Source: Aricia agestis
Taxonomy: Eukaryota; Arthropoda; Insecta; Lepidoptera; Lycaenidae
Direction: 5' to 3'
Length of the DNA stretch: 64,000 bases
Assembly: GCF_905147365.1 (NCBI RefSeq)
Contig: NC_056408.1
Location: 9,424,001-9,488,000, forward strand
Below, one piece after another: positions 33,082 to 44,099 of the stretch. Every line of letters starts with the position of its first letter. Positions within the stretch are counted from its first letter, which is position 1. The position numbers were made by a program, and so were the translations under genes. Below the pieces are notes generated by a model. That model saw only the letters and a program-made list of their open reading frames with translations. It was not told the DNA's origin and ran no database searches.

Positions 33082-36000
33082 TTATTGCAAAGTTTAGATA
33101 TAAATTTAGATCAGGCCGTTAATAAAGCCCTTTCCATTGAACTGGCAAACAATAACTCTAAAGACTACAAAATTACTAGTATGGATTTCAATAATATTGA
33201 GAGAACGACGACTACCTTTCACCAAAAGAAATGTTTTTTTTGCGGTGGCCATGTCCATCAACGCATAAAATGCCCCGCATTAAATGTCACATGCACCAAT
33301 TGCAACAAGAAGGGCCATTATGCCAAAGTATGCAAGGGTGAAAGAGTCGGGACTTCGTCTAATGCCGTATCGGAAAATGAACTACTAGGAGCTATATCTG
33401 CCGCCTCTCCTATGAGCTTGAAAAAGACTACTATAGTTGTTTCTATCAATAATCACAGAGCCGATGCTCTCATAGATAGCGGAAGCTCTACTAGCTTTAT
33501 AGACGAGAACCTCGTTCAAGAACTGAAATTAAAACGCATTCCCTGGAACGAAAATGTAACTTTAGCCTCCAAAAATAACACTTCGTGTGTAAAGGGGATG
33601 TGCTTCGTAGATCTTAAAATGAATGAACATTTCTACAGACGTAAACCTCTTTATATTCTTAACTCACTTTGCTCTGATATTATAATTGGACATGATATCT
33701 TAAGCGACCACTCGTCAGTCGAACTTACCTTTGGAGGTACAAAGAAACCTCTTAAAATATGCAATGTCATAGCAGCTTCTGTTCCTGAAGTCTCACTTTT
33801 TGCTAACCTCTCTGAAAATGTAAAGCCCATAGCAATTAAATCTAGGAAACACTCAGAAGCTGATACGATATTTATTGAAAATGAAATCGAGAAACTTTTG
33901 AAGGATGGCGTGATCGAGCCAACTAATTCTCCTTGGCGAGCACAAGTGTTGGTTACTACAAGTACTACTCATCGTAAACGTCTCGTGATAGACTATTCAC
34001 TGACGATTAATCGATTCACTGAATTAGATGCGTATCCTCTACCTAATATAGAATTGATCGTATCTAAAGTTGCTCAACACAAAGTTTTTAGTCAGATCGA
34101 TCTAAAAAGTGCTTACCATCAAGTTCCTATATTAAAAACAGAGAGATTATATACTGCATTTGAGGCATGCGGGAACCTTTATCAATTTACTCGTATACCG
34201 TTTGGCGTTACTAATGGAGTTGCAGCTTTTCAGAGAACACTAAATTTTATCATCACCGAAGAAAAGCTAATGGGTACGTATGCATATCTTGATGACGTAA
34301 CTATCTGTGGCAAAACAATTGAAGAACACGATACAAATCTTAAACGATTTAGAGACGCCGTCCATAAATACAACCTGACGTTAAACGAAGAAAAGTGTGT
34401 ATATAGACAATCATCTATTAAACTACTAGGATACAAAATTAAAAATAACTCAATTCAACCGGACGAGGATCGTGTCGGTCCTTTAATGAACTTACCTGTT
34501 CCAAATGATTCTCCATCTCTAAAAAGAGCTCTTGGAATGTTTGCTCACTATGCTAAGTGGATAAGAAACTTTTCCGAGAAGATCCACTCACTCGCTAGAA
34601 CTAAACAGTTTCCACTTAGTAAAGAACAAATTGAATCTTTTCAAAGGATTAAAGCAGATATACGGAAATCAATTCTCAATGCCGTAGATCCAAATGCAAA
34701 ATTTACTGTTGAAACGGATGCCTCTGAACATTCTCTTGCTGCTTCTCTTTCGCAGGATGGTCGACCAGTAGCTTTCTTTTCGAGGTCTTTAAATGATTCT
34801 GAACGACGCCATTCTTCTGTCGAAAAAGAAGCTTGTGCCATTGTTGAATCCTTAAGAAAGTGGCGACATTATTTAACTGGGCGACACTTTAGACTCATCA
34901 CCGATCAGCGATCTGTGTCGTTTATGTTCAATCAATCACATAAGAGTAAGATAAAGAACGAAAAAATAGAAAGATGGCGTCTGGAGTTATCTAATTATAA
35001 ATACGATATAGTCTATCGTCCAGGTAGGGAGAACGTTATAGCTGACACTCTATCTCGGGTGTGCTCAAGCGTCACGACTAACAAACTTTATGAATTGCAT
35101 AATACAATGGGTCATCCTGGTATTGTACGCATGACTCACTGGATTCGGTCAAAGAACTTGCCTTATACTTCCGAAGATGTTAAGAATATGACTGCGGGAT
35201 GCCGCATTTGTGCTGAGATCAAGCCCCGCTTTGCAAGAATAAATGGAAATCTTATTAAGGCTACTGCACCTTTCGAAAGACTCAATGTTGATTTTAAAGG
35301 CCCTTTACCTACTCATAGTAAAAATCGTTTTATTTTGACTATTATTGATGAGTACTCAAGATTTCCTTTTGCATACATCACTAAAGACGTATCCGCTACG
35401 ACTGTAATAGGATGTTTTAAGGATTTATTTCAGATGTATGGGACACCACATTATATCCATTCGGATAGAGGTGCAGCGTTTATGTCGAAAGAACTGAGAG
35501 ATTTCTTAGTGATGAATGGTGTAGCGTGTAGTCGTTCTACTCCATACAATCCTCAAGGGAATGGACAAGTCGAGCGGTTAAATGGAACATTATGGAAGAC
35601 GATAAGACTGATCCTGAAGTCGAAACAAATGGATATTGGCCATTGGGAACACGTTCTTCCTAACGCTTTACATTCCATTCGATCACTACTGTGTACGTCC
35701 ACAAACATGACCCCCCACGAGAGGTTCTTTAAACACCCTCGGCGGAGTGCTAACGGTGAATCTCTTCCAACGTGGCTCCTAAACCCTGGCCCTGTTTTAA
35801 AGAAGAATTATACAAAACACTCTAAATATGACCCAGACGTAGAAGAAGTGGAATTGATCGAAGCTAATCCTCAGTATTCTTACGTAAGACTAGCAGACGG
35901 GCGGGAGGCTACTATATCTAACAAACATTTAGCACCACTTCCTCAAACTCCAATAACCGTCCTGGAACCACAACTAGAAACGGAGACGAGACCATTGAGT

Positions 36001-36243
36001 TCAAATGGTAATGCCGAAGTTGACGAAGTACGGATGGAAGCAGATTCATCACACCAGAACACGGAGGATTTTGATTCTGATTCACCACGCCAAGATGAAG
36101 AAGTACTTCAAGAAGCTCCTTCTTCACACCCGGGAATTAGCTCAGAGGAAACTATAACTGGCAATGAGGAGAGAGATCGGACAAGAAGATCTGGAAGACA
36201 AAGAAAAACTCCAGATTATCTCAAGCACTATGTTCCTCGTTAA
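33082..36243 (+). CDS. Gag C-terminus and Pol polyprotein (protease, RT, RNase H, integrase)
   Basis: About 1,053 codons without a stop. Two nucleocapsid knuckles at 33226-33336 (CX2CX4HX4C twice), protease DSGS at about 33475, RT with FSQIDLKSAYHQV and the catalytic YLDD at about 34284-34295, RNase H from ETDASEHSLAASL near 34711 with a later TDQRS, integrase HHCC (HNTMGHPG ... CRIC) at about 35095-35215, and the DDE residues in NVDFKGPL, HSDRGAAF and GQVERLNG. The C-terminus is Ser/Glu-rich and ends in an RRSGRQRKTPDYL basic tail; no chromodomain was recognised. All catalytic residues looked for are present. Confidence 0.88.
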   Translation, partial: LLQSLDINLDQAVNKALSIELANNNSKDYKITSMDFNNIERTTTTFHQKKCFFCGGHVHQRIKCPALNVTCTNCNKKGHYAKVCKGERVGTSSNAVSENELLGAISAASPMSLKKTTIVVSINNHRADALIDSGSSTSFIDENLVQELKLKRIPWNENVTLASKNNTSCVKGMCFVDLKMNEHFYRRKPLYILNSLCSDIIIGHDILSDHSSVELTFGGTKKPLKICNVIAASVPEVSLFANLSENVKPIAIKSRKHSEADTIFIENEIEKLLKDGVIEPTNSPWRAQVLVTTSTTHRKRLVIDYSLTINRFTELDAYPLPNIELIVSKVAQHKVFSQIDLKSAYHQVPILKTERLYTAFEACGNLYQFTRIPFGVTNGVAAFQRTLNFIITEEKLMGTYAYLDDVTICGKTIEEHDTNLKRFRDAVHKYNLTLNEEKCVYRQSSIKLLGYKIKNNSIQPDEDRVGPLMNLPVPNDSPSLKRALGMFAHYAKWIRNFSEKIHSLARTKQFPLSKEQIESFQRIKADIRKSILNAVDPNAKFTVETDASEHSLAASLSQDGRPVAFFSRSLNDSERRHSSVEKEACAIVESLRKWRHYLTGRHFRLITDQRSVSFMFNQSHKSKIKNEKIERWRLELSNYKYDIVYRPGRENVIADTLSRVCSSVTTNKLYELHNTMGHPGIVRMTHWIRSKNLPYTSEDVKNMTAGCRICAEIKPRFARINGNLIKATAPFERLNVDFKGPLPTHSKNRFILTIIDEYSRFPFAYITKDVSATTVIGCFKDLFQMYGTPHYIHSDRGAAFMSKELRDFLVMNGVACSRSTPYNPQGNGQVERLNGTLWKTIRLILKSKQMDIGHWEHVLPNALHSIRSLLCTSTNMTPHERFFKHPRRSANGESLPTWLLNPGPVLKKNYTKHSKYDPDVEEVELIEANPQYSYVRLADGREATISNKHLAPLPQTPITVLEPQLETETRPLSSNGNAEVDEVRMEADSSHQNTEDFDSDSPRQDEEVLQEAPSSHPGISSEETITGNEERDRTRRSGRQRKTPDYLKHYVPR

Positions 36244-36261
36244 TTCTAAAGGCCGGATGAA

Positions 36262-36416
36262 TGTAGTGTACATTAAGACCTTCTTCGGCACCTCTCGAAT
36301 TGTCTATTAATGTCAACAACTATTATTGTCATACCTTTTCATACTGACAAATATGTACAATAATTTATTTGGAATAAAACCAAATATTCCTTGGTTTTGT
36401 CTTTAATTTCATAACA
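36262..36416 (+). repeat. 3' LTR (155 bp)
   Basis: Identical to the 5' LTR over all 155 bases. It is preceded by the purine-rich GGCCGGATGAA, a weak polypurine-tract candidate. Confidence 0.9.
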
Positions 36417-38306
36417 GGTAGGATCCAGAATGCACGAAAAATACTATACATATAGAGATGAAGTTATTACTAAGACTTTAATGTATGTATGTATTTCTGT
36501 TCCCGCTATAACAACAAATACTAAAAACAAAATATTATAGTTAAAGGGGGCTCCTATACAACAAACTTGATTTCTTGGCATTTTTTACTGGATATAAATA
36601 ATAGGTAGGCACTTGATATTTCCACAAAATCCCATGTGTACTTTATTTATACTTAAATAAAACAATATTCAAATTAACATATTATAATAAAATAAGCTCT
36701 TATACAAAAAAACACAATTTTTGACCTATTTATGCTCTATCACGGTATGGAACCCTTTATGAGCGAGTCAGACTCACACTTGGCCGATTATATTTTATTT
36801 TTACGAAGGCATTTCATTTTGTTTAGCTCCAAGTCTACCAATAGGACCGTCATTAAAACTTTAAACTAAGGTGCGACAAGGCTTTAATTTTATGACCGTG
36901 GGCGGGGGCGTTTTTGTATGATGGCAGCATTAGTTCCTTTTTTCGCCACGTTCATTTAAAGCTTTGTCAGCTGTAACAACAAAACTCAATAAAACTTAGT
37001 GCGTTTCGTTATGGTTTCGTTTTCGCATTTTTGGTTTCAAATATCTTTTTTTTTTTCAATTATCAAAAGTAACGTAAAAGTAACATCTGTAGTCATGTCA
37101 CATGAATGTAACATGCAAGGGTCAAAAGTAACGTAAAATGTTACAAAAGTAACATTCTGGCAACGCTGATACTAGTTAAATTTGATTTAAGGGCTTTATG
37201 CTCAGACTACACATCAGACAGGTGGGTGAAACTTTCGAACAAAAAAAAAATTGGGTTCCAAATTTAAACGTAGCAACTAAATTAAGTTGGATAATCTGTA
37301 CAATTTTTAAGCAAGATCGACTGTGATTGGTTGATAAAAAAAACGAAGAAGAAGTTTAAAACTCAAAATTCGATTTTCAGTTAGTGAAAATTATTTTGTA
37401 GCAACTCTTACAAAAATTGTAAAAAATGGATTAATTATTGAAGAAAAAAAGGTAAGCCATTGTAAAATGTAAATATAACCGTAAATTGATAAATTGAAGC
37501 AAAACATAACTATGTCATACCGTGTTCTAATACAAAGTATGTCATAGTGATTATTTGCATATTTGTATAATAATTTACAACTTAAACTATAATAATATGA
37601 AAAAGATAGATTATTATTTCATGGAAAATATTATAAGGTATCAATATGTATGCAGTTAATTTCGAAAATGTTGAAATGTGCCTATTGATTTATTGTAGTA
37701 ATTAATTGCACGTTAAGGTCATTAACTATAATAATTTATGTATGGAAATGTAGTAAATGAAAAACTTTTCATTAATTTCAGATTTTTAGGTCCCTGTACT
37801 AGTTTGCAACATTTTAGCCTGCAGGCAATGGTTGTTAAGGAGATTTAAGGAGGAGGAGAAGGAAGGTATGGGATTATGAGAGGTGCGGCCACTAAGGGAA
37901 AATCCTCTGATCAAGTGAGGTGGTATGTAGCTGACCTGAGCCCACGCGATAGATTTCAGCTTTCGTATACTTCTTATACTTAATACTTAATACTTATGTG
38001 TATGTATAAAGATGCGCGTCCACTGGATCGGAATCGGAGCGTACGCAGCGGACGGATTTGTTGCCTACACCTTGTGGATTAAATCTGTTTTAAATTTTTA
38101 TTGAAATAAAACATTTATTTGAGCTCATTTCTTTTTTTTTTTAATTTTTGGTATGTTTAGAGTGGAAGGTTTTGCACTTAAAATTTTTAACTTTAGTTTG
38201 AATTAAAAAAAATAATAAATGTTAATTTTTTTTTCTTCTAAGTCCGACCTCTTGTTACGTAGTATATGACATTCTCTTTGACATCAGACTACTAAGGGGA
38301 TACTGG
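36417..38306. other. Gene-free, repeat-containing stretch
   Basis: 36430-36790 is a reversed copy of the GCCAAGTGCGAGT family. 36840-36975 shares TTCGCCACGTTCATTTAAAG with the inverse of 20670-20760. The rest is AT-rich with no exon recognised. Confidence 0.45.
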
Positions 38307-38839
38307 CCACAGATTACTAGTATATATTTGATACTGGCTTTACGCTCAGACTACTAAGGGAGTCTGAGTATCCCCTTAGTAGTCTGAGAATCCCCTTAGT
38401 AGTCTGAGTATCCCCTTAGTAGTCTGAGTATCCCCTTAGTAGTCTGAGTATCCCCTTAGTAGTCTGAGTTTCCCCTTAGTAGTCTGAGTATCCCCTTAGT
38501 AATCTGAGTATCCCCTTAGTAGTCTGAGTATCCCCTTAGTAGTCTGAGTATCCCCTTAGTAGTCTGAGTATCCCCTTAGTAGTCTGAGTATCCCCTTAGT
38601 AGTCTGAGTATCCCCTTAGTAGTCTGAGTATCCCCTTAGTAGTCTGAGTATCCCCTTAGTAGTCTGAGTATCCCCTTAGTAGTCTGAGTATCCCCTTAGT
38701 AGTCTGAGTATCCCCTTAGTAGTCTGAGTATCCCCTTAGTAGTCTGAGTATCCCCTTAGTAGTCTGAGACTAAGGGGATACTACGTATGCTTTATGGCAC
38801 AGAATCAGTGTTGCCCAAATATATACTAGTAATCTGTGG
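38307..38839. repeat. Inverted-repeat element carrying a minisatellite core
   Basis: A perfect 24-bp inverted repeat, from CCACAGATTACTAGTATA at 38307-38330 to TATACTAGTAATCTGTGG at 38816-38839, encloses a 20-bp tandem array. Between the arms and the array are extra inverted copies of the unit (CAGACTACTAAGGGAG on the left, CTAAGGGGATACTACG on the right), and another lies just outside the left arm. Confidence 0.75.
38361..38760. repeat. 20 x 20-bp minisatellite
   Basis: Exactly twenty head-to-tail units of AGTCTGAGTATCCCCTTAGT. Seventeen are identical; units 2, 6 and 8 differ by one base each. The last twelve are all identical. There are no spacers, so it is not CRISPR-like. It is non-coding in all frames as far as can be seen. 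Confidence 0.95.
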
Positions 38840-39408
38840 TGTTGCCACACCGAATTTTAGAAAATCAGTAGCATTAACAGTCCTCAGTAGACGTCCGCGC
38901 CATAGATAAAGTATTATAGTATAGATGTAGTCTTAGCCCGTCATCGCGTGGCCATTTTGTGCTTATTTTCATACAAGTAGTGTGCGTTTATTTTCTTGAA
39001 TATTTCTATTTGTCGATTATTTCGAAGCACATTATGATACAGGAAAGAAAGTCAATTAGTTCATGATATCGATTAACTGTAGTTCAAGTGATGAGAATCC
39101 GTAAACACACGTAGAAAGCTATGCAATTTTTATAGCCAAATTATTAATTGATGTGACATTTTTAGCACTAATGCCTTATATAGCACGAATAAGCAATTAA
39201 TAAACTTATAAATTATCTTTTTAGCTTACAAACATACCGATTGAAAAGCCCAAAAAACGTTGTTCAAATCTTACGTATTTAATGTTAAATCCACGTGTTT
39301 GAGGCATTCTTTGACCATTCTTATGGTTTATTATTTAGCGGAACCACAAAACTCAACAATATCTAGCATTAAATGTTCACTAAAAACCTTTATTAACACT
39401 TTTATTAC

Positions 39409-39457
39409 AAGCATGCAATGTTATGTCCTAGTAAGTAGGACATAACATTGCATGCTT
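39409..39457. repeat. Perfect 22-bp hairpin
   Basis: Arms AAGCATGCAATGTTATGTCC-TA and their exact complement are separated by 5 bases (39431-39435). It lies at the left edge of a 100-codon open frame (39452-39760) of unknown origin. Confidence 0.65.
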
Positions 39458-39888
39458 TTGACGCTTATACACCGATATAAGGCTCGATATAAGGCAGTTG
39501 TAGCCATATCCCGGCACACCTGTGTCTATTACACTGACACTGATGGAGACGCTGTGGCAAGCTTCATAAAAAGAGCCACGGAGGTGTCAACCGAACACAT
39601 AAAAGATTATAACATAAAAATGGCTATAAAAGACAGGAACGATAAAGTCTTATGCCACATGGCGGGTAGATTCGACACAGAACGATATCTCTTTAACACC
39701 CTAGAAACTCCACCCAGCTTGAGTGACCCCTCTCCACCAAGCCAATGTCACAATATCTAAAGGCAAAAGGTGGAGCAGCATAAAATCTAAGGAAATCGGA
39801 AAATGTCGGACCTACTGGCTGCCACACCGACTAGGACCTCACCGTTCAAAACATTAATATTATTATTATGTAATTTATAAAACAATAA

Positions 39889-39968
<80 letters not shown>
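39452..39968 (+). other. Open frame of unknown origin followed by AT tail
   Basis: A 102-codon frame (MLLTLIHRYKARYK ... PSLSDPSPPSQCHNI) that I do not recognise. It is followed by a short non-coding part and a (TA)n microsatellite at about 39891-39968. An open frame, a short 3' untranslated part and a simple repeat resemble the 3' end of a LINE, but no RT motif supports this. Confidence 0.3.
39891..39968. repeat. (TA)n microsatellite
   Basis: About 37 uninterrupted TA units. Its length is probably uncertain in the assembly. Confidence 0.9.
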
Positions 39969-39971
<3 letters not shown>

Positions 39972-39999
39972 TAAAGTGTCCATGGCGTGATGGACCACA

Positions 40000-41309
40000 A
40001 TTAATTAAAATTCATAATATTATTTCAATTATCCTTGGTGCGAAAAATCTAAATAATAAATAATAAAATAACAAAGAAAGGACGGCCACAATTTTATAAT
40101 TAAAAAAAAAAAGATATAAGGCTCCAGTCTATAGTAGGTACCTCAATGGTCCGCGCGGTCCGCGTCCAATGAATAAGGAAACAGATGGAAGCGACATGAC
40201 TACAAAAAAATGTGGCCGGCGACATATTGCCAAGAACTAAACATGGCGGTCTATAGTGATGGGACACTCGGTTGATCGATAAGTAAGATGTGATAAGTGA
40301 GCTATTAAGGTTAAAATATTGTAAATAAATGATCAGATTCTTCACCTTATATTTTTTAAATTCGATAAAAAAGTACATCACTAAACGTCAAATCTAATTT
40401 CTATGTTGATTAAATATCGAAAATCAAGCCATGTTATATTCTATTCTATCTAATTATTAACTAAATTAGCACATGCGAAGTCAAGCCATCGGTAAAATAA
40501 CAAAAATTTTAGTAAAAATATAAATGTACCGATCCAAGGACAAACTTTTTAAATTTCTTCACTTTTTTGACGGACTATAAATTAATTTTAAAAAAAGCAA
40601 ATTGGTCGAAAAATTTGACCGATATATCGATATTTTTTTCGCGATATATCGAGACCGATATTGATATTTTTTGAAATATCGATGTATCGATATATCGATA
40701 TTTTCTTTCAATTTCTACATCCCTATAATACGACACTTTGACAGTTTATGTACCTCGGAGAACCGGAACATAAAATGGCGGACCGGCCACAGTATTTTGA
40801 TTTGGTAGACACCATTATGCCGCATCCACTTATAAAAGTCAATATCCGCGTCATACCAAAAATAGGTATAGTCTGTCAAGAAAGCGAAGATTGAAGAAAT
40901 TAAAAAGAGGCAACATCGTAGTGTCATCCCTTTTTTCATAGGCCCATTCACGGGGTCCTGGAAGTTAGCCCCCAAGAATTTTTTTTTTGTATTTTTTTGA
41001 TTTTTATACTCGTATATCGTTTGTTAGTCGTTTGTTGGGTGAAATTGGAGTTGAAAGTTTGAATGAAAGTCCGTCATTTCTTGAGTAAGAAACATGAAAC
41101 TTTATTTTTGTGCTACTGATTAAAAATGAATGGATAAGTATTTAAGTGTTTCTGGTAATTCCACCCCCAAGGGGGTGAAATTGGGGTAGAAAGTTTTAAT
41201 GAAAGTCCGTCATTTCTTGAGTTACAAACATGAAAGTTTATTGACGTTTGCGTTTGACGTTTGCTTAAATAGGGTCTAAGTTTAAATATAATTTAATTTA
41301 AATGTTAAA
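40000..41309. other. Gene-free stretch with low-complexity DNA
   Basis: 40560-40710 is rich in ATCGATAT-type self-complementary steps. 41030-41250 contains a direct duplication of GTTTGAATGAAAGTCCGTCA / GTTTTAATGAAAGTCCGTCA, each followed by TTTCTTGAGT, an interspersed repeat type. No exon was recognised. Confidence 0.4.
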
Positions 41310-41511
41310 TATCCATACTAATATTATAAATGCGAAAGTATCTCTGTCTGTCTGTCTGTCTGTCTCGCTTTCACGCCAAAACTCCTGAACCGATTCCAAT
41401 GAAATTTTGTAAACAGTTATTCTAGAGTCTGAGAAAGGACATAGGCTACATTTTGATGTGGGAAAATATCTTATTTCCATGAAAATATCGATGAAAATGA
41501 ATTCGATTTGC

Positions 41512-41670
41512 GCGTGGCCAACGCTCATCCCGGGGGTCCAGGGTTCGAGTCCCGCAGGCGGAACAAAAAGTTTTCAATGTACCTGGGTCTTGGATGTGTA
41601 TTAAAATAATATTTCAAAAATCTTAAATATATTTAATGTAAGTATCATATATTATTATAAAAAATCCAGA
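41512..41670 (+). repeat. tRNA-derived SINE, 5'-truncated
   Basis: It retains the B box (GGGTTCGAGTCCCGC) and the GGAACAAAAAGTTTTCAATG body of the SINE at 140-410. The A-box half is replaced by unrelated sequence. Confidence 0.7.
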
Positions 41671-42169
41671 AATATATCGATGCAATGAACATTTTAGTTC
41701 TAATACGATTCAACAGATGGCGTTTTATTTTTTACTTCATTGTAACATAGAACTAATCATACTTATTAGTTATTATGTTTTTGTTTATAGTTTTTAATAC
41801 GTTAGAATATTATGTTTAATAATATTATCACTTGGTATAATAATTATCAATCTATCTTATCTTACTCCTACTGCATTTCTAATATATGTGACAAATTGAC
41901 AACAGAAGGCGCTCTAAAATAAAGGAGTTCGAGTGTACCGTGTTGGCCTATATTCCATACAGAAAATATATCAATGCAATCAACATTTTAATTCTAATAT
42001 ATGAAAACAGATGGCGTTTTATTTTTTTCTTAAATAAATTTTATGTATAATATTATAAAAGATCCAGAAATATATCGATGCAATGAACATTTTAGTTCTA
42101 ATACGATTCAACAGATGGCGTTTTATTTTTTACTTCATTGTAACATAGAACTAATCATACTTATTAGTT

Positions 42170-43075
42170 ACTAGCTGTTACCCGCGACTTCGTCCGCGTG
42201 GACTTCAGTTTATAAAGCGCGATGTTGACATCGCGCTTTATAAACTGAAGTCCACTTTTGACACCAATTTTGTTGACAAAATTGGTGTCAAAAGCTTTTA
42301 TAAAAAAACCCTGGTACCCCTTAAATCAATACAGCTGTGCAGTGTGCACACAATAAGTATTTCATCAATTTTACGTCCGTGATTAAACTTTATATTTTAT
42401 GCCAAATTTTAAAGCTTATTTAGCCCCCCAATTACACAACTTTACCCATAAACTATTTATCATTGATAGGTTTAAGGTTACGTCACTGCACAGATAAAGT
42501 ACTGAGTTATTTAATACCGTAGAATAAAACTTAAATATAAGATGATACCACCTCTTATAGAAAGACTTTAGAGCAAGCGTCAGCGCGATATAGAAGACGC
42601 ACGGCGCCATCTATTATGAATTTTTGGAACTAACTTAATTTGAACAAATTTACGCATTTTCACCCCCTTACAACCCTTTTTTCCAGTAAAAAAGTAGCCT
42701 ATGTCCTTTCTCAGGCTTTAGACTATCTGTATACAAAATTTCATTACAATCGGTTCGGTAGTTTTGGCGTTTGGCGTGAAAGCGAGACTGACAGACAGAC
42801 AGAGATACTTTCGCATTTATAATATTAGTATAGATTATGTGCACACTGCACAGCTGTTTTTGGGTATTTTGATTAATTAAGGGCCGCGCTACACCGGAAT
42901 GGCAGCGGCGAGGCGAGCACTTTCTGCAGCGCTGCCATTCCGGTGTAGCGCGGCCCTAAGAGGGGTACCACTTACCAGGGTTTTAAAAAGTTTTTAAATT
43001 TGACACAAATTTTGTTGACACCGCGCGCTATAAACTAAAGTCCACGCGGACGAAGTCGCGGGCAACAGCTAGTTT
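42170..43075. repeat. Composite TIR repeat (copy 2)
   Basis: Same order of parts as 24290-25150: ACTAGCTGTTACCCGCGACT end, the TATAAATGCGAAAGT-family insert (42530-42835), the GGCCGCGCTACACCGGAATG palindrome and the closing GGGCAACAGCTAG end. It has an extra small duplication near 42215-42290, where GACATCGCGCTTTATAAACT mirrors the sequence before it. Repeat F lies immediately to the left (41650-42170). Confidence 0.7.
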
Positions 43076-43371
43076 CCTATATTATATTATTATTATGCAA
43101 TTAAGTGTATTAGCACAAATTCTCGCAAGCTTCATAGATTGTATTAATTATACTCAAATATGTTTATTTATTACATATTTGTACATGCATGAAACTAATA
43201 ACCCCCCCTTTGCTAGTTGATTAAAAACCAAGGATTAAGGGGAGATGAAAAACAACAGAAAATCAAAGGTTGCGGAATTTTTATATAAACATTTTATATA
43301 AACATTCGAAAGGTTTTTTTTTTATAAAGTTTATTTACAATTGCCTAAAATATATAGGTGTCATTTTGTTT

Positions 43372-43590
43372 GACATCTTGTTGTTAGGGACACAATCCCA
43401 TTGCTATAAAAATGTTGGGGCTTCTGATGAAAAAACTGCGATAAGTGGTTTTAGCAGTCCTCTTGTAATGTCAACCTCACACTGCCTAAGGAATTCTGCA
43501 GCGACCGAAACAGGTGAAAATTTGAAGGTGCCAGGTCAGGACTATACGGGAACTGCATTAACACCTCCCAGCTAAACTCCCGTAACCACA
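43372..43590 (-). pseudogene. Mariner transposase C-terminal fragment
   Basis: On the minus strand a frame reads REFSWEVLMQFPYSPDLAPS followed by NFHLFRSLQNSL. This is the mariner signature (GWEVL..PPYSPDLAPSDYHLF) with the third catalytic Asp position changed to Asn. A TAA interrupts it before NHLSQFFHQKPQHFYSNGI, which matches the family's tail. It is a fossil; upstream parts are absent. Confidence 0.75.
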
Positions 43591-43793
43591 CGCCTTTATT
43601 TATTTTGCCTTCTTTCTAATATTTTTTAGGGTACAAACAATGACATCTGAAAATATGTTCATAAAATATAAAGTTAGCATTCAATAACAAGGTTGCTTTC
43701 AGGTATTTTTTTTGTAACGTTAGGGACTTACAGGTCAAAGAGGAAATATCATCAAGGAAATGATTTTGTCTTTAAACACTCTTCTTGGAACTC

Positions 43794-44090
43794 TCATAAT
43801 TTATTTATGCTTGATATTATAACTTGCATAACTGAATCCTTTGCATCATCCATATTACCTGCAAAACAATAAATTCAATAACATGATAAACAATAATGAT
43901 TTTAATTAATTGTAATTGAAAGTATCAAAATCTTTTACCTGTACTTACCAATGCACTGGAATATTTCATGTAAACAATCTTGTTTAAAAATTGCATCCTT
44001 TTCACTTCTTTTTTGTTAGTATTTATCATAGCTAAAAGCAGTTTTTGCAAATCTCTTTTCAAAGTTTTCGTCACGTTTCCCCTATACAGC
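43794..44090 (-). CDS. Possible 3' part of an unrecognised small gene, two exons
   Basis: Minus-strand exons 44090-43939 (possible acceptor TTTGACAG|CCG at its start) and 43858-43794 join in frame (donor ACAG|GTAAAA, acceptor TTTGCAG|GT). They read through LKRDLQKLLLAMINTNKK, RMQFLNKIVYMKYSSAL and NMDDAKDSVMQVIISSINKL to a TGA. The sequence is charged and helical, unlike a transposon. The first exon and the start were not found, and no family was recognised. It may be the end of a gene whose other exons are upstream or lost. Confidence 0.3.
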
Positions 44091-44099
44091 GGCTGTCAA

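Larger units (their letters stand above)
32438..36416 (+). mobile_element. Near-intact Ty3/gypsy-type LTR retrotransposon
   Basis: The 3,979-bp element has two 155-bp LTRs that are identical base for base, so insertion was recent. The gag-pol frame runs from 32623 to 36243 and is open except for one TAA at 33079-33081. Domain order is gag, two CCHC knuckles, protease, RT, RNase H, integrase, the Ty3/gypsy order. No env frame follows. Flanks are GGGAG and GGTAG, a possible 5-bp target duplication with one mismatch. The region after the 5' LTR matches the LTR itself and not an obvious tRNA. It lies 341 bp upstream of SWT1 in head-to-head orientation. Confidence 0.88.

Noticed and set aside
38361..38760. 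CRISPR-like array
   Set aside because: Units are contiguous without spacers, in a eukaryotic genome; it is a minisatellite.
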